The notes beneath the pieces are model-generated. The model ran no database searches. It was not told where the DNA came from and saw nothing but the letters and a program-made list of their open reading frames with translations. From Elusimicrobiota bacterium (GTDB lineage Bacteria > Elusimicrobiota > Elusimicrobia > UBA1565 > UBA9628), in contig JACRDN010000019.1 in assembly GCA_016218575.1 (NCBI GenBank), positions 458,302 through 522,301 of the forward strand: a stretch of DNA of 64,000 bases, written 5' to 3'. Of this stretch, positions 1-8,109 are shown piece by piece (positions within the stretch are counted from its first letter, which is position 1; each line of letters starts with the position of its first letter). The position numbers and the translations under genes are program-made.

Positions 1-1
1 A

Positions 2-454
2 GCCGTCGTGACGGTCACGGCAAGAACCCCCGCCGACGCCTCGGGGATTCTCCTCACCCGCGATCCAGTTTCGGGCAGCCGCGAACGGGCCTTGGTCCGC
101 GCCGTCTATGGCGAGGTCCAGGGACTTGTTTCCGAGGAGATTTCGGCCGACGAGTACGTCATCGACTTGAGAACCGGGCGGGAAGCCATGCCGCCCTTGG
201 TCGCCGAGAAGCGCGAGCAGTACGCCTGGGACGTTTCGTCCCAGGCGTTGAAAAAGATGGCGGTGCGCGATGAACTTGCCGTAAAGCCCTGCCTTTCCTC
301 CGCTGAGCTCTCGGCCTTGGCCCGGGCGGCCCGGGCTCTCGAGAGCCACTTCGGCTGCCCTTTAGAGCTTGAGTATTCTTTTTCTCAAGGCCGCTTGCTC
401 CTCGGGCTCGAGAAAGCCTGTGAGGACGAGGGCCGCGGGAAAGGCGAGCAGTAG
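2..454 (+). CDS. PEP synthase / pyruvate phosphate dikinase N-terminal-domain protein, 3' part only
   Basis: The open frame runs in from the left edge, so only the C-terminal 150 or so residues of this protein are visible. It shows the pattern of the ATP-binding domain of PEP synthase and pyruvate phosphate dikinase: SGILLTRDP near the start, ADEYVIDLRTG in the middle and a LESHFGCPLELEY stretch corresponding to the usual 'hFG.PqDiEwa' motif. The family phosphorylates pyruvate or transfers phosphate through a swivelling His domain. The usual closing LQaRP motif is replaced by a charged tail. The last 93 bases overlap the convergent flippase gene. A stand-alone N-terminal domain or a degraded end are both possible, because the 5' part lies outside the window. 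Confidence 0.6.
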   Translation, partial: AVVTVTARTPADASGILLTRDPVSGSRERALVRAVYGEVQGLVSEEISADEYVIDLRTGREAMPPLVAEKREQYAWDVSSQALKKMAVRDELAVKPCLSSAELSALARAARALESHFGCPLELEYSFSQGRLLLGLEKACEDEGRGKGEQ

Positions 455-1834
455 AAGAGCCCTGACCCCGAGCCTGTCGGAGCCCACGCCAAGCCCCAGG
501 AAATAGGCCCCCGCTCCGGCCGCGCCCAGACAGAGGGCGATATGGGCCAGGCGCCCATACTCGTAGTCGATGGGATAGACTTTGCGTCCCATGAGAAACA
601 GCGCCAAGGCCATGGTCGCGTAAGCGAGCAAGGTGGCCCAGGCCGCGCCCATCATCCCATGGGCCGGGATCAGGAGGAGATTGGCGGGCACGTTCACCAA
701 GGCCCCCGCGGCCGTGGCGTAGGCCACGAGCTCGGTGCGCTTGGCCAGGCTCACCGGGGCCAGCATGTTCACGTAGATTCCGTTGAAAAGATAGCTCGCC
801 GTGACCACGGGAACGATGGGAAGGCCGATCCAGTAATTAGGATGGATCAGGGGCCGGCCAGCCAGGATGGGGATGGCCACCAAGGACGCTATGAAAAGAT
901 GGATGAAGAGCAGCACCGCGGAGCCGGCCAGGACGAAATAGGTGAGTATTCTCGCGAACAGCCGCTTGGAATCCGGGGCGTCCCCTCTTTGGAGGAAAAA
1001 CGGCCTCCAGGCCATGTCGAACATGTTGATCCCCATCATCATCAGGATCCCGAGCCGGTAGTTGGCCTGGTAGAGCCCCACCGTGGCGTCGTCGGTCAGG
1101 AACTTGAGGATGGGCCGATCGATGACCTGCACCACCATGGAGGCCAGGCCCGCCGGGACCAAGGGCAAGGCGAAGCGCAGAAGGGATTTGTAGACAGGCC
1201 AGTCGAAGAGCCCCTCGAGCTCCGCGGCCAGCACCGGGGAGAGGGCCGCGAGCGTGGCGCATGAGGAGATCATGTTGGCGAGGAAAACCCCGGAGGCTCC
1301 CATGCGCCAGCGCGCGAGAAACACGTAGCTCAAGGCTACGTTCATGGCGATGTTGAAAATCTTGACTCCCGCGTAGAGCCCGGCCCGGTGGTTGAGCCGG
1401 AGCTGCGCGAAGGGGATGAGAGCCAGAGCGTCGAAAGCCAATATCCAAGCCGAGTACCTGACCGCGTCCGAGAGGCTGGCCGGGACTCCTGCCAGGGCCG
1501 AGAGGGGGCCGGCCGCGGCGTGGATGAGGCCGGAGAAGGCCAAAGAGGTCGCGGCCAGCGACCAGAAGGCCGTGCTGAAGCAGGTCCTGGCCGGAGAATC
1601 GCTCCGGCCCCGGGAGCCGGGGTCGTGCCTCATGAAAGCGAAATCGATGCCGTAGCCGTAGAGAATGTTGAGGAAGGCGAGGTAGGAAAAAAGCGTGGCC
1701 ACGACCCCCAGCTCGGCCGGGGACAGGAAGTACGTGTGCAGGGGAAGGAGCAGGATGTTAAGGAAGCGCCCGAGGACGGTCGAAAGCCCGTAGAGGAGCG
1801 ATTCCCGGCCGAGCTGCTTTATGTCCTTGAGCAT
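362..1834 (-). CDS. Polysaccharide/oligosaccharide flippase (MOP superfamily, Wzx-like)
   Basis: A 490-residue integral membrane protein with about twelve to fourteen hydrophobic segments and short loops. Family members flip lipid-linked sugars across the inner membrane. The start MLKDIKQLGRESLLYGLSTV is typical of the group, and the chosen ATG at 1832-1834 opens straight into the first membrane helix; the upstream in-frame extension is antisense to the HNH gene and reads as noise. The mid-region 'PILKFLTDDATVGLYQAN' resembles the conserved segment of O-antigen and teichoic acid exporters. It is divergent from the HNH gene across 66 bp and converges on the PEP-synthase-like gene. Substrate is not predictable. 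Confidence 0.8.
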   Translation of the reverse strand: MLKDIKQLGRESLLYGLSTVLGRFLNILLLPLHTYFLSPAELGVVATLFSYLAFLNILYGYGIDFAFMRHDPGSRGRSDSPARTCFSTAFWSLAATSLAFSGLIHAAAGPLSALAGVPASLSDAVRYSAWILAFDALALIPFAQLRLNHRAGLYAGVKIFNIAMNVALSYVFLARWRMGASGVFLANMISSCATLAALSPVLAAELEGLFDWPVYKSLLRFALPLVPAGLASMVVQVIDRPILKFLTDDATVGLYQANYRLGILMMMGINMFDMAWRPFFLQRGDAPDSKRLFARILTYFVLAGSAVLLFIHLFIASLVAIPILAGRPLIHPNYWIGLPIVPVVTASYLFNGIYVNMLAPVSLAKRTELVAYATAAGALVNVPANLLLIPAHGMMGAAWATLLAYATMALALFLMGRKVYPIDYEYGRLAHIALCLGAAGAGAYFLGLGVGSDRLGVRALLLLAFPAALVLTGFLEPEEQAALRKRILKL

Positions 1835-1844
1835 CCCCGTCGGA

Positions 1845-1891
1845 ATTGTAACAAAAAAGACCTGGCATTTCGGGGGCGCTCCTGTTACAAT
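1845..1891. repeat. Inverted repeat in the divergent flippase/HNH promoter region
   Basis: ATTGTAACA at 1845-1853 is repeated in reverse complement at 1883-1891, with 29 bp between. It occupies most of the 66-bp gap between the two divergent start codons, so it may be a shared operator or a pair of promoter elements. The TGTAAC core is the same as in the candidate ECF promoters of the 34-53 kb region, but I see no matching -10 element at the expected distance. Confidence 0.4.
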
Positions 1892-1900
1892 GAGTAAACA

Positions 1901-2497
1901 ATGTCCCACGTTCTTGTCCTGAATAGAAGCCTCCTCGCCGTGCAGGTCGCCTCGCTTGAGCGCGCTTTGACCCTTCTCTATCTCGACCGCGCCGCGGTCG
2001 TAGACGAGGAGTACCGCACCTACAATTTCCAGGACTGGGCCGAGCTTTCCAAGGCGCTGGCCGACCACCCGGAGGGCTTCATCCATACCCCGACCTTGAG
2101 ACTGGCCGTGCCCGAGGTGATCGCTCTCAGGTTCTTTGACAAGGTTCCCCTCCAGGCCGTCCCGTTCACGCGGCGCAATATCTACCATCATTACGGCTAC
2201 CGCTGCTGTTACTGCGGTCGCCGTCTCCCCACGAGCGAACTCAACTTGGACCATGTCCTTCCCCGTTCCCGCGGCGGGGGCGCGGATTGGTCCAATATCG
2301 TCACCGCCTGCATTCCCTGCAATCTGCGCAAGGCAAGCCGCACCCCGATCGAGGCCGGGATGGCGATGGTGATTCCGGTTTCCAAGCCCAAGCTTCGCCG
2401 GGGCGTGGCGGTCTTGGCGCGCTCGCCCATACGCATGAGGCGCTCCTGGCAGCGCTTCGTGGACAATATCTACTGGGACAGCCAGATCGAGGAATGA
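1901..2497 (+). CDS. HNH endonuclease family protein
   Basis: This 198-residue protein carries a zinc-supported HNH (beta-beta-alpha metal) nuclease fold in its C-terminal half. CCYC around residues 102-105 and the AC..CN pair at 137-141 bind the structural zinc. LDHVLPRSRGG at 116-126 gives the catalytic His, and N132 follows. The N-terminal 90 residues match a widespread stand-alone HNH family that opens with 'VLVLNRSLLAV' and has no firmly known role; chromosomally encoded members occur in many phyla without nearby phage genes. The stop overlaps the start of the phosphoesterase gene by ATGA, indicating a two-gene operon. Confidence 0.88.
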   Translation: MSHVLVLNRSLLAVQVASLERALTLLYLDRAAVVDEEYRTYNFQDWAELSKALADHPEGFIHTPTLRLAVPEVIALRFFDKVPLQAVPFTRRNIYHHYGYRCCYCGRRLPTSELNLDHVLPRSRGGGADWSNIVTACIPCNLRKASRTPIEAGMAMVIPVSKPKLRRGVAVLARSPIRMRRSWQRFVDNIYWDSQIEE

Positions 2498-3390
2498 TGT
2501 TCCGCTACAAGGAGACCAACGACAAGGGCGAGATCCTCAACCAATTAGCCGCTCCTTGGAGCACGCGCATCCAGCTCTCCAGGCTCAAGACTAGGCCCAG
2601 GCAGGCCCACGAGAGCTTCCAATTCGGAGTCCTGGGGGACGCCGAGCCCGGGCGCTTTTGGCTCTTCCGGACTTTGTTCAACCGGCGAGGGGTTTTTAGA
2701 AGGCAACTTTCCTCCATACAGCAGCAGTCGGTGGACTTCACCATGCAGTTGGGGGACATGGTCAGCTGCGGTTTTCCCAGCCACTACCTCAGATTTTTCG
2801 AGGAGCTCAACTCCGTCAACGTGGACAAGCCCTACCTCACCGTCATCGGCAACCACGACCGCTCCAATCCCCACGGGGACTCCCACTCGCGGATGTACCG
2901 CTCCCTTTTCGGCCGCAACAACTATCACTTCGACTACGGCGGGGTGCGCTTCGTGGTGCTCGACTCGAGCACCAAGCGCGTGACGAAGAGACAACTGCGC
3001 TGGCTTTCGATGATCCTGGAGTCCCACGGACGCAAGGTGGTCTTCACGCACATGCCCCCGGTGCTCCTCAAGCTCTGGGGCGGAGCCGCGGCTCATCGCA
3101 TGGGAGGCTTCGAGGACGGGGCCAAGGAGTTCGTCGAGCTCATGGCCCGCAGACAGGTCGAGCGGCTCTACATGGGGCACGTCCACTGCTTCGGCGTGCA
3201 GGACTACAAGGGAGTGCGCTACGTCTTGACCGGGGGCGGGGGTTCTCCCCTATTCCCTTGCGGCTCCGCGGATAAATTCCATCATTATCTCACCGTCTCG
3301 GTCACTCCCGATGGCCTCTCCGAACGCGTCCATGCCCTGGACGGCTCCTCCTTCCTCATCCCGGCGGGGAAGGTCATTCTCTCCCATTAA
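2494..3390 (+). CDS. Calcineurin-like metallophosphoesterase
   Basis: A 298-residue phosphoesterase; the start at 2494 overlaps the HNH stop, and a second ATG follows immediately at 2497. The dimetal motifs are present in order: GD at residue 48-49, GDMV at 87-90, GNHD at 119-122, a lone His in FTHMPP, and GHVH near residue 230. The family hydrolyses phosphomono- or diesters with two metal ions. The first motif, normally D-x-H, here reads D49-A-E51, so one metal ligand is changed from His to Glu. There is no signal peptide, so it is probably cytoplasmic. The substrate is unknown; a partner role with the coupled HNH protein is only inferred from the overlap. Confidence 0.82.
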   Translation: MMFRYKETNDKGEILNQLAAPWSTRIQLSRLKTRPRQAHESFQFGVLGDAEPGRFWLFRTLFNRRGVFRRQLSSIQQQSVDFTMQLGDMVSCGFPSHYLRFFEELNSVNVDKPYLTVIGNHDRSNPHGDSHSRMYRSLFGRNNYHFDYGGVRFVVLDSSTKRVTKRQLRWLSMILESHGRKVVFTHMPPVLLKLWGGAAAHRMGGFEDGAKEFVELMARRQVERLYMGHVHCFGVQDYKGVRYVLTGGGGSPLFPCGSADKFHHYLTVSVTPDGLSERVHALDGSSFLIPAGKVILSH

Positions 3391-4424
3391 TCGAGCGAAA
3401 GGAGCGGCCCCCGCCGCTTCCACGAGGAAGCCTCGGGATGGGGTCCGAGCAAGTGGTCGCTGTCCAAGTCCACGTGCTTGAAAAATCCAGTGCCGAGCGC
3501 CAAATGGACGCTGGGGGCCAGGCCCTCGGCCGTTTCCGTCATGCAGCCGATCATGAGCCCGAGTCCCGCTCCCCGAGCTATGGCGGCAATCTCGAGCGAG
3601 CGGCGAATGCCCGATTTGGCGACCTTGATGTTGATGACGTGGGCCGCCCCCTCCCCGGCAACGCGCGCCGCGTCCTCCGGGGTCTTTACCATCTCGTCGG
3701 CGGCCACCGGGACGGGGCAGCGCCGGGATAGGGCTGCCATTTGAGCGAATTGCCCGCGCCCGAGGGGCTGCTCCAGGAGTTCGACGGGCCAGCCCTTCGC
3801 GAGGCAGGCCTCCACGAGCTTCAAGGCGCCTTTTTCGCTCAAGCTTTGGTTGCCGTCCAGGATCAAGCGCGCCTTGGGGCCGGCCTCATGAGCCAGGCGC
3901 ACGCGCTCCAAGTCTCCTTGTAACTCCCCCCCGACCTTGACCTTGAAAATCCCGAAGCCCTCGTTGCGGGCTTCCTGCGCTGCCTGCCTCGTGGCGGTGG
4001 GCTCCCCCCAGGCCGACAGCGTGATGTCGGTCTCGACTTTCCGCAGCGCGCCGCCGAGCCACTCGGCCATGGGCATTCCCATGGAAGCCAGGACTGCCTG
4101 CCACAGGGCGCATTCAAAGGCGGCGGCGGCGGGATTGATCCGGCCATGGGTTTTCCAGGCTTTGTCGATGATGCTTCCGGCCCCGGCGAGGTCTTCGCCC
4201 AGGTTCTCTAGGGTCAAGGCCTTCATGGTTTTGGCCAGGCAGCCCGCCGAGAGGTGGGCCAGGGCCAGGGAGGAGGAGGCCTCTCCGTAGCCGCGGCTGC
4301 CGTCGCTGAGCTCCAAGGTCAGGCCCACGTTGACGCTTGAGTCTTTGCGGCCGAGGGCCGTGATGAAAGGCCTTTTAAGGGCGGTCTCGAACGTGTTTAG
4401 GGAGAATGACTTGATCTTCAACAT
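3387..4424 (-). CDS. Enolase-superfamily dipeptide epimerase (L-Ala-D/L-Glu epimerase-like)
   Basis: A 345-residue protein of the mandelate racemase/muconate lactonizing group. It has the capping domain (residues 1-120) and a barrel with KVKVG at 161-165 (two catalytic Lys), DGNQ at 190, LLEQP with E218, ADE with D243, and IKVAK with K267/K270. Three acidic residues therefore bind Mg2+ and two Lys sit on opposite faces. A VDLDSD motif at 318-323 resembles the D-x-D that recognises the N-terminus of dipeptides in L-Ala-D/L-Glu epimerases, which recycle murein peptides. It converges on the phosphoesterase with a 4-base overlap. Other dipeptides are possible substrates. Confidence 0.8.
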   Translation of the reverse strand: MLKIKSFSLNTFETALKRPFITALGRKDSSVNVGLTLELSDGSRGYGEASSSLALAHLSAGCLAKTMKALTLENLGEDLAGAGSIIDKAWKTHGRINPAAAAFECALWQAVLASMGMPMAEWLGGALRKVETDITLSAWGEPTATRQAAQEARNEGFGIFKVKVGGELQGDLERVRLAHEAGPKARLILDGNQSLSEKGALKLVEACLAKGWPVELLEQPLGRGQFAQMAALSRRCPVPVAADEMVKTPEDAARVAGEGAAHVINIKVAKSGIRRSLEIAAIARGAGLGLMIGCMTETAEGLAPSVHLALGTGFFKHVDLDSDHLLGPHPEASSWKRRGPLLSLD

Positions 4425-4431
4425 AATTCGG

Positions 4432-4490
4432 ATAATTCGGTGACAGTTACTTAATTCTAATATAGAATTAAGTAACTGTCACCGAATTAT
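4432..4490. repeat. Long perfect palindrome between divergent genes
   Basis: A 27-bp arm at 4432-4458 is perfectly repeated in reverse complement at 4464-4490, leaving a 5-bp centre. It sits 8 bp upstream of the epimerase start and 18 bp before the HEAT-like gene. It is AT-rich against a GC-rich background. The outer end contains a short tandem copy of ATAATTCGG (4423-4440). Such size and symmetry exceed a normal operator and resemble a REP/REPIN- or MITE-type element. No transposase is nearby and I found no second copy in this window. Confidence 0.8.
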
Positions 4491-4508
4491 AAAGTATACT
4501 CTCACCCG

Positions 4509-5546
4509 ATGCCCGCCTTTATTTTGGCGTTTCTAAGTCTTGTAACAGTCTGCCAGGCCGAGCTGACCTACAAAGGCTTCGACATCTACCGCTCCCGAAC
4601 GGCCACGGTCGAGAAGATACAAAAGGCGGTCGGGCCCTGGATCGATTCCTACATGCGGATGCGCCAGGACGGGCGTCCTCCCGTGCTTAGGAACGCGGAT
4701 CGGCTCAAGGATCGCATCGAGAGGGAGGTGCGCCGGCTCGGCCGCTTGGCTTTCGTCAACATGCATTACGCCGAGTATATCACCTCGGCCGACCGCGGCG
4801 GCTACATCACTTTCGAGCTGGTGGACGTCCAGGATGCCGCCTTACGGATGCCCTTTAAGCCGGCCCCTGCGAAAAGTCTGGCGGACCCGCAGGGGCTTTT
4901 GGCCGCGTGGAGACAGTACTACGATATTGGAATCTCCTTGTCGGCGCAGGGGGCCCTTCCCACGGAGCGCGTCTCATGCCCGGCCTTCTTTTGCCTGTGG
5001 GGGTCGGCCACGCCCGAACTGGGGGCCCTCGAGAAGCAGATTAGGGATGGGGTTGCGGCCAATAAGAAATTTCTACATCGTGTCGCGGTTGAGGATCGCG
5101 ATCCGCAAAAGCGCGCCGCGGCCCTGTATGTCCTTTCCTACTCGACCTCGGGCGCGGAGGTCGTGGACCTCATGATGGACCGCCTGCAGGACCCCTCCGA
5201 GGAGGTGAGGGCTGCCGCGCTCCAAGTCCTTTCCGACATTGCCCTGTACAGCCGCTCCCTGTTCATCGAGGTGAAGAAAATCATCCCCCTCCTGGACTAC
5301 CCAACGAGCTCGGACCGCAGCAAGGCCATGGGAGTGCTCATCGGCCTGGCCGACAATCCGACCTATCGCCCCTACGTGCTGAGCCGCGCTACTCCCTATC
5401 TCTTGGGCCTGCTCAAGCTCGAACAGCCCAGCAACCATGACTTGGCTTTTACCCTTCTCTCCATTCTCTCCAAGGAGAGATACGGCCGGCGCGATTACCA
5501 GGCCTGGGAAAAATGGATTTCCAGTCAGACATCCCCTATAAAATAG
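4509..5546 (+). CDS. Secreted helical-repeat (HEAT-like) protein of unknown function
   Basis: A 345-residue protein with a short N-terminal signal peptide (hydrophobic residues 3-15, cleavage near CQA-E). The C-terminal half, from about residue 190, shows repeated alpha-helical pairs such as RAAALYVLSYS and EEVRAAALQVLSDIAL, typical of HEAT/PBS-type repeats used for protein binding. Two Cys (SCPAFFCLW) lie before the repeats. I do not recognise the N-terminal 180 residues. The protein is predicted periplasmic. The ATG chosen opens the signal peptide; it follows the long palindrome by 18 bp. The end overlaps a small membrane protein gene by 34 bases. Confidence 0.65.
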   Translation: MPAFILAFLSLVTVCQAELTYKGFDIYRSRTATVEKIQKAVGPWIDSYMRMRQDGRPPVLRNADRLKDRIEREVRRLGRLAFVNMHYAEYITSADRGGYITFELVDVQDAALRMPFKPAPAKSLADPQGLLAAWRQYYDIGISLSAQGALPTERVSCPAFFCLWGSATPELGALEKQIRDGVAANKKFLHRVAVEDRDPQKRAAALYVLSYSTSGAEVVDLMMDRLQDPSEEVRAAALQVLSDIALYSRSLFIEVKKIIPLLDYPTSSDRSKAMGVLIGLADNPTYRPYVLSRATPYLLGLLKLEQPSNHDLAFTLLSILSKERYGRRDYQAWEKWISSQTSPIK

Positions 5547-5680
5547 CCGGCAAGGTATTCCTCGGCTTGGTCACGAGCGTGCTGGGGATGCATTATCTTG
5601 CCTTGGGCAAGAGGAACCAGGAAGTCGAGAAGATGATTTGGGGCGCGGCCCTGATCATCGCGAGCTTCCTTATTTTTTAG
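5513..5680 (+). CDS. Small two-helix membrane protein (55 aa)
   Basis: An open frame of 55 residues beginning MDFQSDIPYKIAGK, with a hydrophobic segment at residues 14-31, a charged loop LGKRNQEVEK, and a second hydrophobic segment at 41-55 ending at the stop. This layout resembles small uncharacterised membrane proteins with two helices joined by a basic loop that are common in Gram-negative genomes. It overlaps the end of the secreted repeat protein by 34 bases in another frame and converges on the hybrid kinase with a 4-base overlap. It is below usual gene-finder cut-offs. Function is unknown. Confidence 0.55.
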   Translation: MDFQSDIPYKIAGKVFLGLVTSVLGMHYLALGKRNQEVEKMIWGAALIIASFLIF

Positions 5681-7290
5681 TAGGGTCCGCGGCGGCCTAC
5701 CAGATTGGCCACCAAGGCGGCCAGTTCTTCGGGGTGGATGGGTTTGGGGATATGTATTTGGTAGCCTGCGAGAATCGCCTTGGTCCTGTCTTCCGGGCGG
5801 GCGTAAGCCGTGAGTGCTGCGGCCGGGATATGCCCCCCTTGAGCGGGTGGGAGCTTTCTCACCTTGCGGATGAAGTCGTAGCCGTCCTCCCCGGGCATGG
5901 CGAGGTCCGAGACGATGACGTCGGGAGCCTTCCTTGAGATTGATTCCATCGCCTCGCTCGGGCACGACACGGCGGTCACCCGGGCTCCGTATTTGCTCAG
6001 GATGAACGCGAGCATTTCCCTCTGATCCGTCTCGTCCTCCACCAGGAGTATGGAGAGCCCATTGAGCTCGGGTCGGCCGGGCAAAGCGGCGGGAGGCTGG
6101 ATTTGGACGGGCTTCTCATCTCCGGATGCTAGGGGCGAGGCGGCTTGCGCCAGGGGCAAGGTCACGGTGAAGCAGGAGCCTCGGCCGACTCCCGCGCTGG
6201 AGACTTCCACCGTCCCGTTGTGGAGATGGACAAGGTCCCGCACGATGGACATCCCGAGGCCAAGGCCTCCATGGGTGCGTGTGAGCGAATTCTCGGACTG
6301 CCTGAAGCGGTCGAACACGTGGGGCAGGAACTCCGCGGGAATTCCCTGGCCGTTGTCCGAGACCATGATCTGGGCGTAGGAGCCCTTGCGGCCCACAGTC
6401 AGGCTGATCTTGCCCCCGGGCTGGGTGAATTTCATCGAGTTGGACAGCAAGTTCCAGAGGATCTGGTAAAAGCGCTCGGCATCGATAGGGACCGGCTCTG
6501 GAAGCGGACCCAGCCGGGTTTCGAGACTCAAGCCTTTGGACTCCGCCATGGGGCGAAGCGCGCCCAGGACGCCCTCGATGAGAGGCACCAGCGGCCCCGG
6601 CTTTAGGTCGAGCCGGAGCCTTCCGGCCACGAGGCTCGAGACGTCCAGTATCTCCTTGATGATCTGGGCTTGGAACTTCATGTTGCGCTCGATGATGTCC
6701 AGGGCCTTTAACTTCTCTTCGGGCGAGAGCTCTTCCGAGCGCAGAAGGGCCGTCCAACCGAGCATCGCGGTCAACGGGGTGCGCAGTTCGTGGGAAGCGA
6801 GGGCCAGGAACTCGTCCTTGGCCCAGCTCGCCTGCTCGGCCTCCAGGCGCGCGGTTCTCTCGCGTTTTAGGATGTTCTCCTGTTCGCGCTCGAAACGGGC
6901 GAAGTCCCGGCGCCGGCGGGCTTCCTCCAATGCCCTTTTAATAGCGGAGGGAAGGCCTTGCATCTTGTCCTTGACTAGGTAGTCCATCGCCCCCTGCTTC
7001 AAGGCCTCGACCGCGGCCTCGACCCCTATGGAGCCGGAGATGAAAATGAAGGGGATGTCCTCCCGCGCCCGGCGGGCCAGCTTCAGGGCCTCGAGGCCGC
7101 CGAAGGACGGAAGGTTGTAGTCGGACAGGATCAGGTCGGGCTGGAACTCCGCCAACGCTTTCTCGAAATCCTTGCGCGACCCGGCCTGCCGGTGGCGGAA
7201 GGCGATCTTGGATTTCTTGAGCGCGTGGAGGAGGAGCTCCAAGTCGGCTTCGTCGTCCTCCAGTATCAGAATGTGGAATTCTTTATCCAT
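5677..7290 (-). CDS. Hybrid histidine kinase, REC-HisKA-HATPase-REC
   Basis: A 537-residue soluble signalling protein. It starts with a receiver domain (acidic pocket EDDE at 11-14, phospho-acceptor D57, K near 107). A coiled linker then leads to a HisKA dimerisation domain with ASHELRTPL (H167). The ATPase domain carries NLLSNSMKF (N box), DNGQGIP (G1) and GGLGLGMSI (G2). A second receiver ends the protein, with phospho-acceptor about D462 in VSDLAMPGEDG. There is no membrane helix or sensor domain, so it probably relays phosphate inside the cytoplasm. The second kinase lies 36 bp upstream in the same direction, suggesting one phosphorelay pair. No response regulator with an output domain is in the window. 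Confidence 0.88.
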   Translation of the reverse strand: MDKEFHILILEDDEADLELLLHALKKSKIAFRHRQAGSRKDFEKALAEFQPDLILSDYNLPSFGGLEALKLARRAREDIPFIFISGSIGVEAAVEALKQGAMDYLVKDKMQGLPSAIKRALEEARRRRDFARFEREQENILKRERTARLEAEQASWAKDEFLALASHELRTPLTAMLGWTALLRSEELSPEEKLKALDIIERNMKFQAQIIKEILDVSSLVAGRLRLDLKPGPLVPLIEGVLGALRPMAESKGLSLETRLGPLPEPVPIDAERFYQILWNLLSNSMKFTQPGGKISLTVGRKGSYAQIMVSDNGQGIPAEFLPHVFDRFRQSENSLTRTHGGLGLGMSIVRDLVHLHNGTVEVSSAGVGRGSCFTVTLPLAQAASPLASGDEKPVQIQPPAALPGRPELNGLSILLVEDETDQREMLAFILSKYGARVTAVSCPSEAMESISRKAPDVIVSDLAMPGEDGYDFIRKVRKLPPAQGGHIPAAALTAYARPEDRTKAILAGYQIHIPKPIHPEELAALVANLVGRRGPY

Positions 7291-7326
7291 TATCTGCCTG
7301 GAATTTGATTCAAGAGCGTCCAGGAC

Positions 7327-8046
7327 CTAGGCATCGTCCCTGCCTCCGGGCAACGTGAAATAAAACGATGCTCCCTGGCGCGGGCTTGCTTCGGCCCAAA
7401 CCTTGCCTCCATGGCGCCTGACGACGCGCTTGACCATGGCGAGGTCCGCTCCCAAGCCGGGGAATTCGCTTTCCGGATGGAGGCGTTGGAACAGGCCGAA
7501 AAGTTTGTCCGCGTATTTCATGTCGAAGCCCGCGCCGTTGTCCTTGACGCGATAGGCTTTTTCCGAGGGTTCATACGACACATCCACGAGAGGCGCGTCC
7601 TTCTTCGCGCTGAATTTCACGGCGTTGGAGATAAGGCGGCTCCAGACCAATCCGATGAGGGCTGAGTCCCCGAACGCCCCGGGAAGCTCGCCCAGTCGAA
7701 ATTGCGTCCGTATTCCCTCGGGCGACTTCTTAATCTCATCTATCACCGAGGCGGCGAGATCTCGCATGTCGAGCGCGGCAGGGGCCAACGGCATGCGTCC
7801 CAGGCGCGAAAAGTAAAGCAGGCCTTCGATGAGGCTTTCCATTTTTTGGGCGTTCTGGCGTATCACCCCCAGAAGGCGGAGACCCTCAGCATCCAGGGCT
7901 GGGCTGTAGTCCTCCGCCATGATTTGGGAGAAGCCGTTTATGGCTCGCAGGGGAGCGCGCAAATCATGAGAAATCGAGCAGGTGATGATTTCGAGCTCCT
8001 TTTTAAGGTCTGCCACTTCCCTGGGGGCAGGCGGATTCACAACCAT
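7327..8046 (-). CDS. Short sensor-less histidine kinase (phytochrome-type HisKA)
   Basis: A 239-residue kinase. The start is placed at the ATG of MVVNPPAPREVADLKKEL because a longer reading frame would overlap the divergent gene and reads as noise. Residues 20-40 give the phosphorylation site SISHDLRAPLRAINGF (H27), the form seen in phytochrome-like and two-component kinases with a light-harvesting-type HisKA. The ATPase domain has LISNAVKFS, DNGAGFDMKYADKLFGLF and a weakened G2 box (GLGADLAMVKRV) before the FTLPG end. No sensor domain is encoded, so input probably comes from a partner protein such as the REC-containing hybrid kinase next to it. Confidence 0.8.
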   Translation of the reverse strand: MVVNPPAPREVADLKKELEIITCSISHDLRAPLRAINGFSQIMAEDYSPALDAEGLRLLGVIRQNAQKMESLIEGLLYFSRLGRMPLAPAALDMRDLAASVIDEIKKSPEGIRTQFRLGELPGAFGDSALIGLVWSRLISNAVKFSAKKDAPLVDVSYEPSEKAYRVKDNGAGFDMKYADKLFGLFQRLHPESEFPGLGADLAMVKRVVRRHGGKVWAEASPRQGASFYFTLPGGRDDA

Positions 8047-8109
8047 GAAGATAGGGCGAGAACCGAATTTTGTCAATACCGGGAAGCCATTAAAGACTAT
8101 AATTGCGCC

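Noticed and set aside
542-1897. Plus-strand frames within the flippase gene
   Set aside because: Antisense, charged low-complexity translations; the flippase helices on the other strand are clear.
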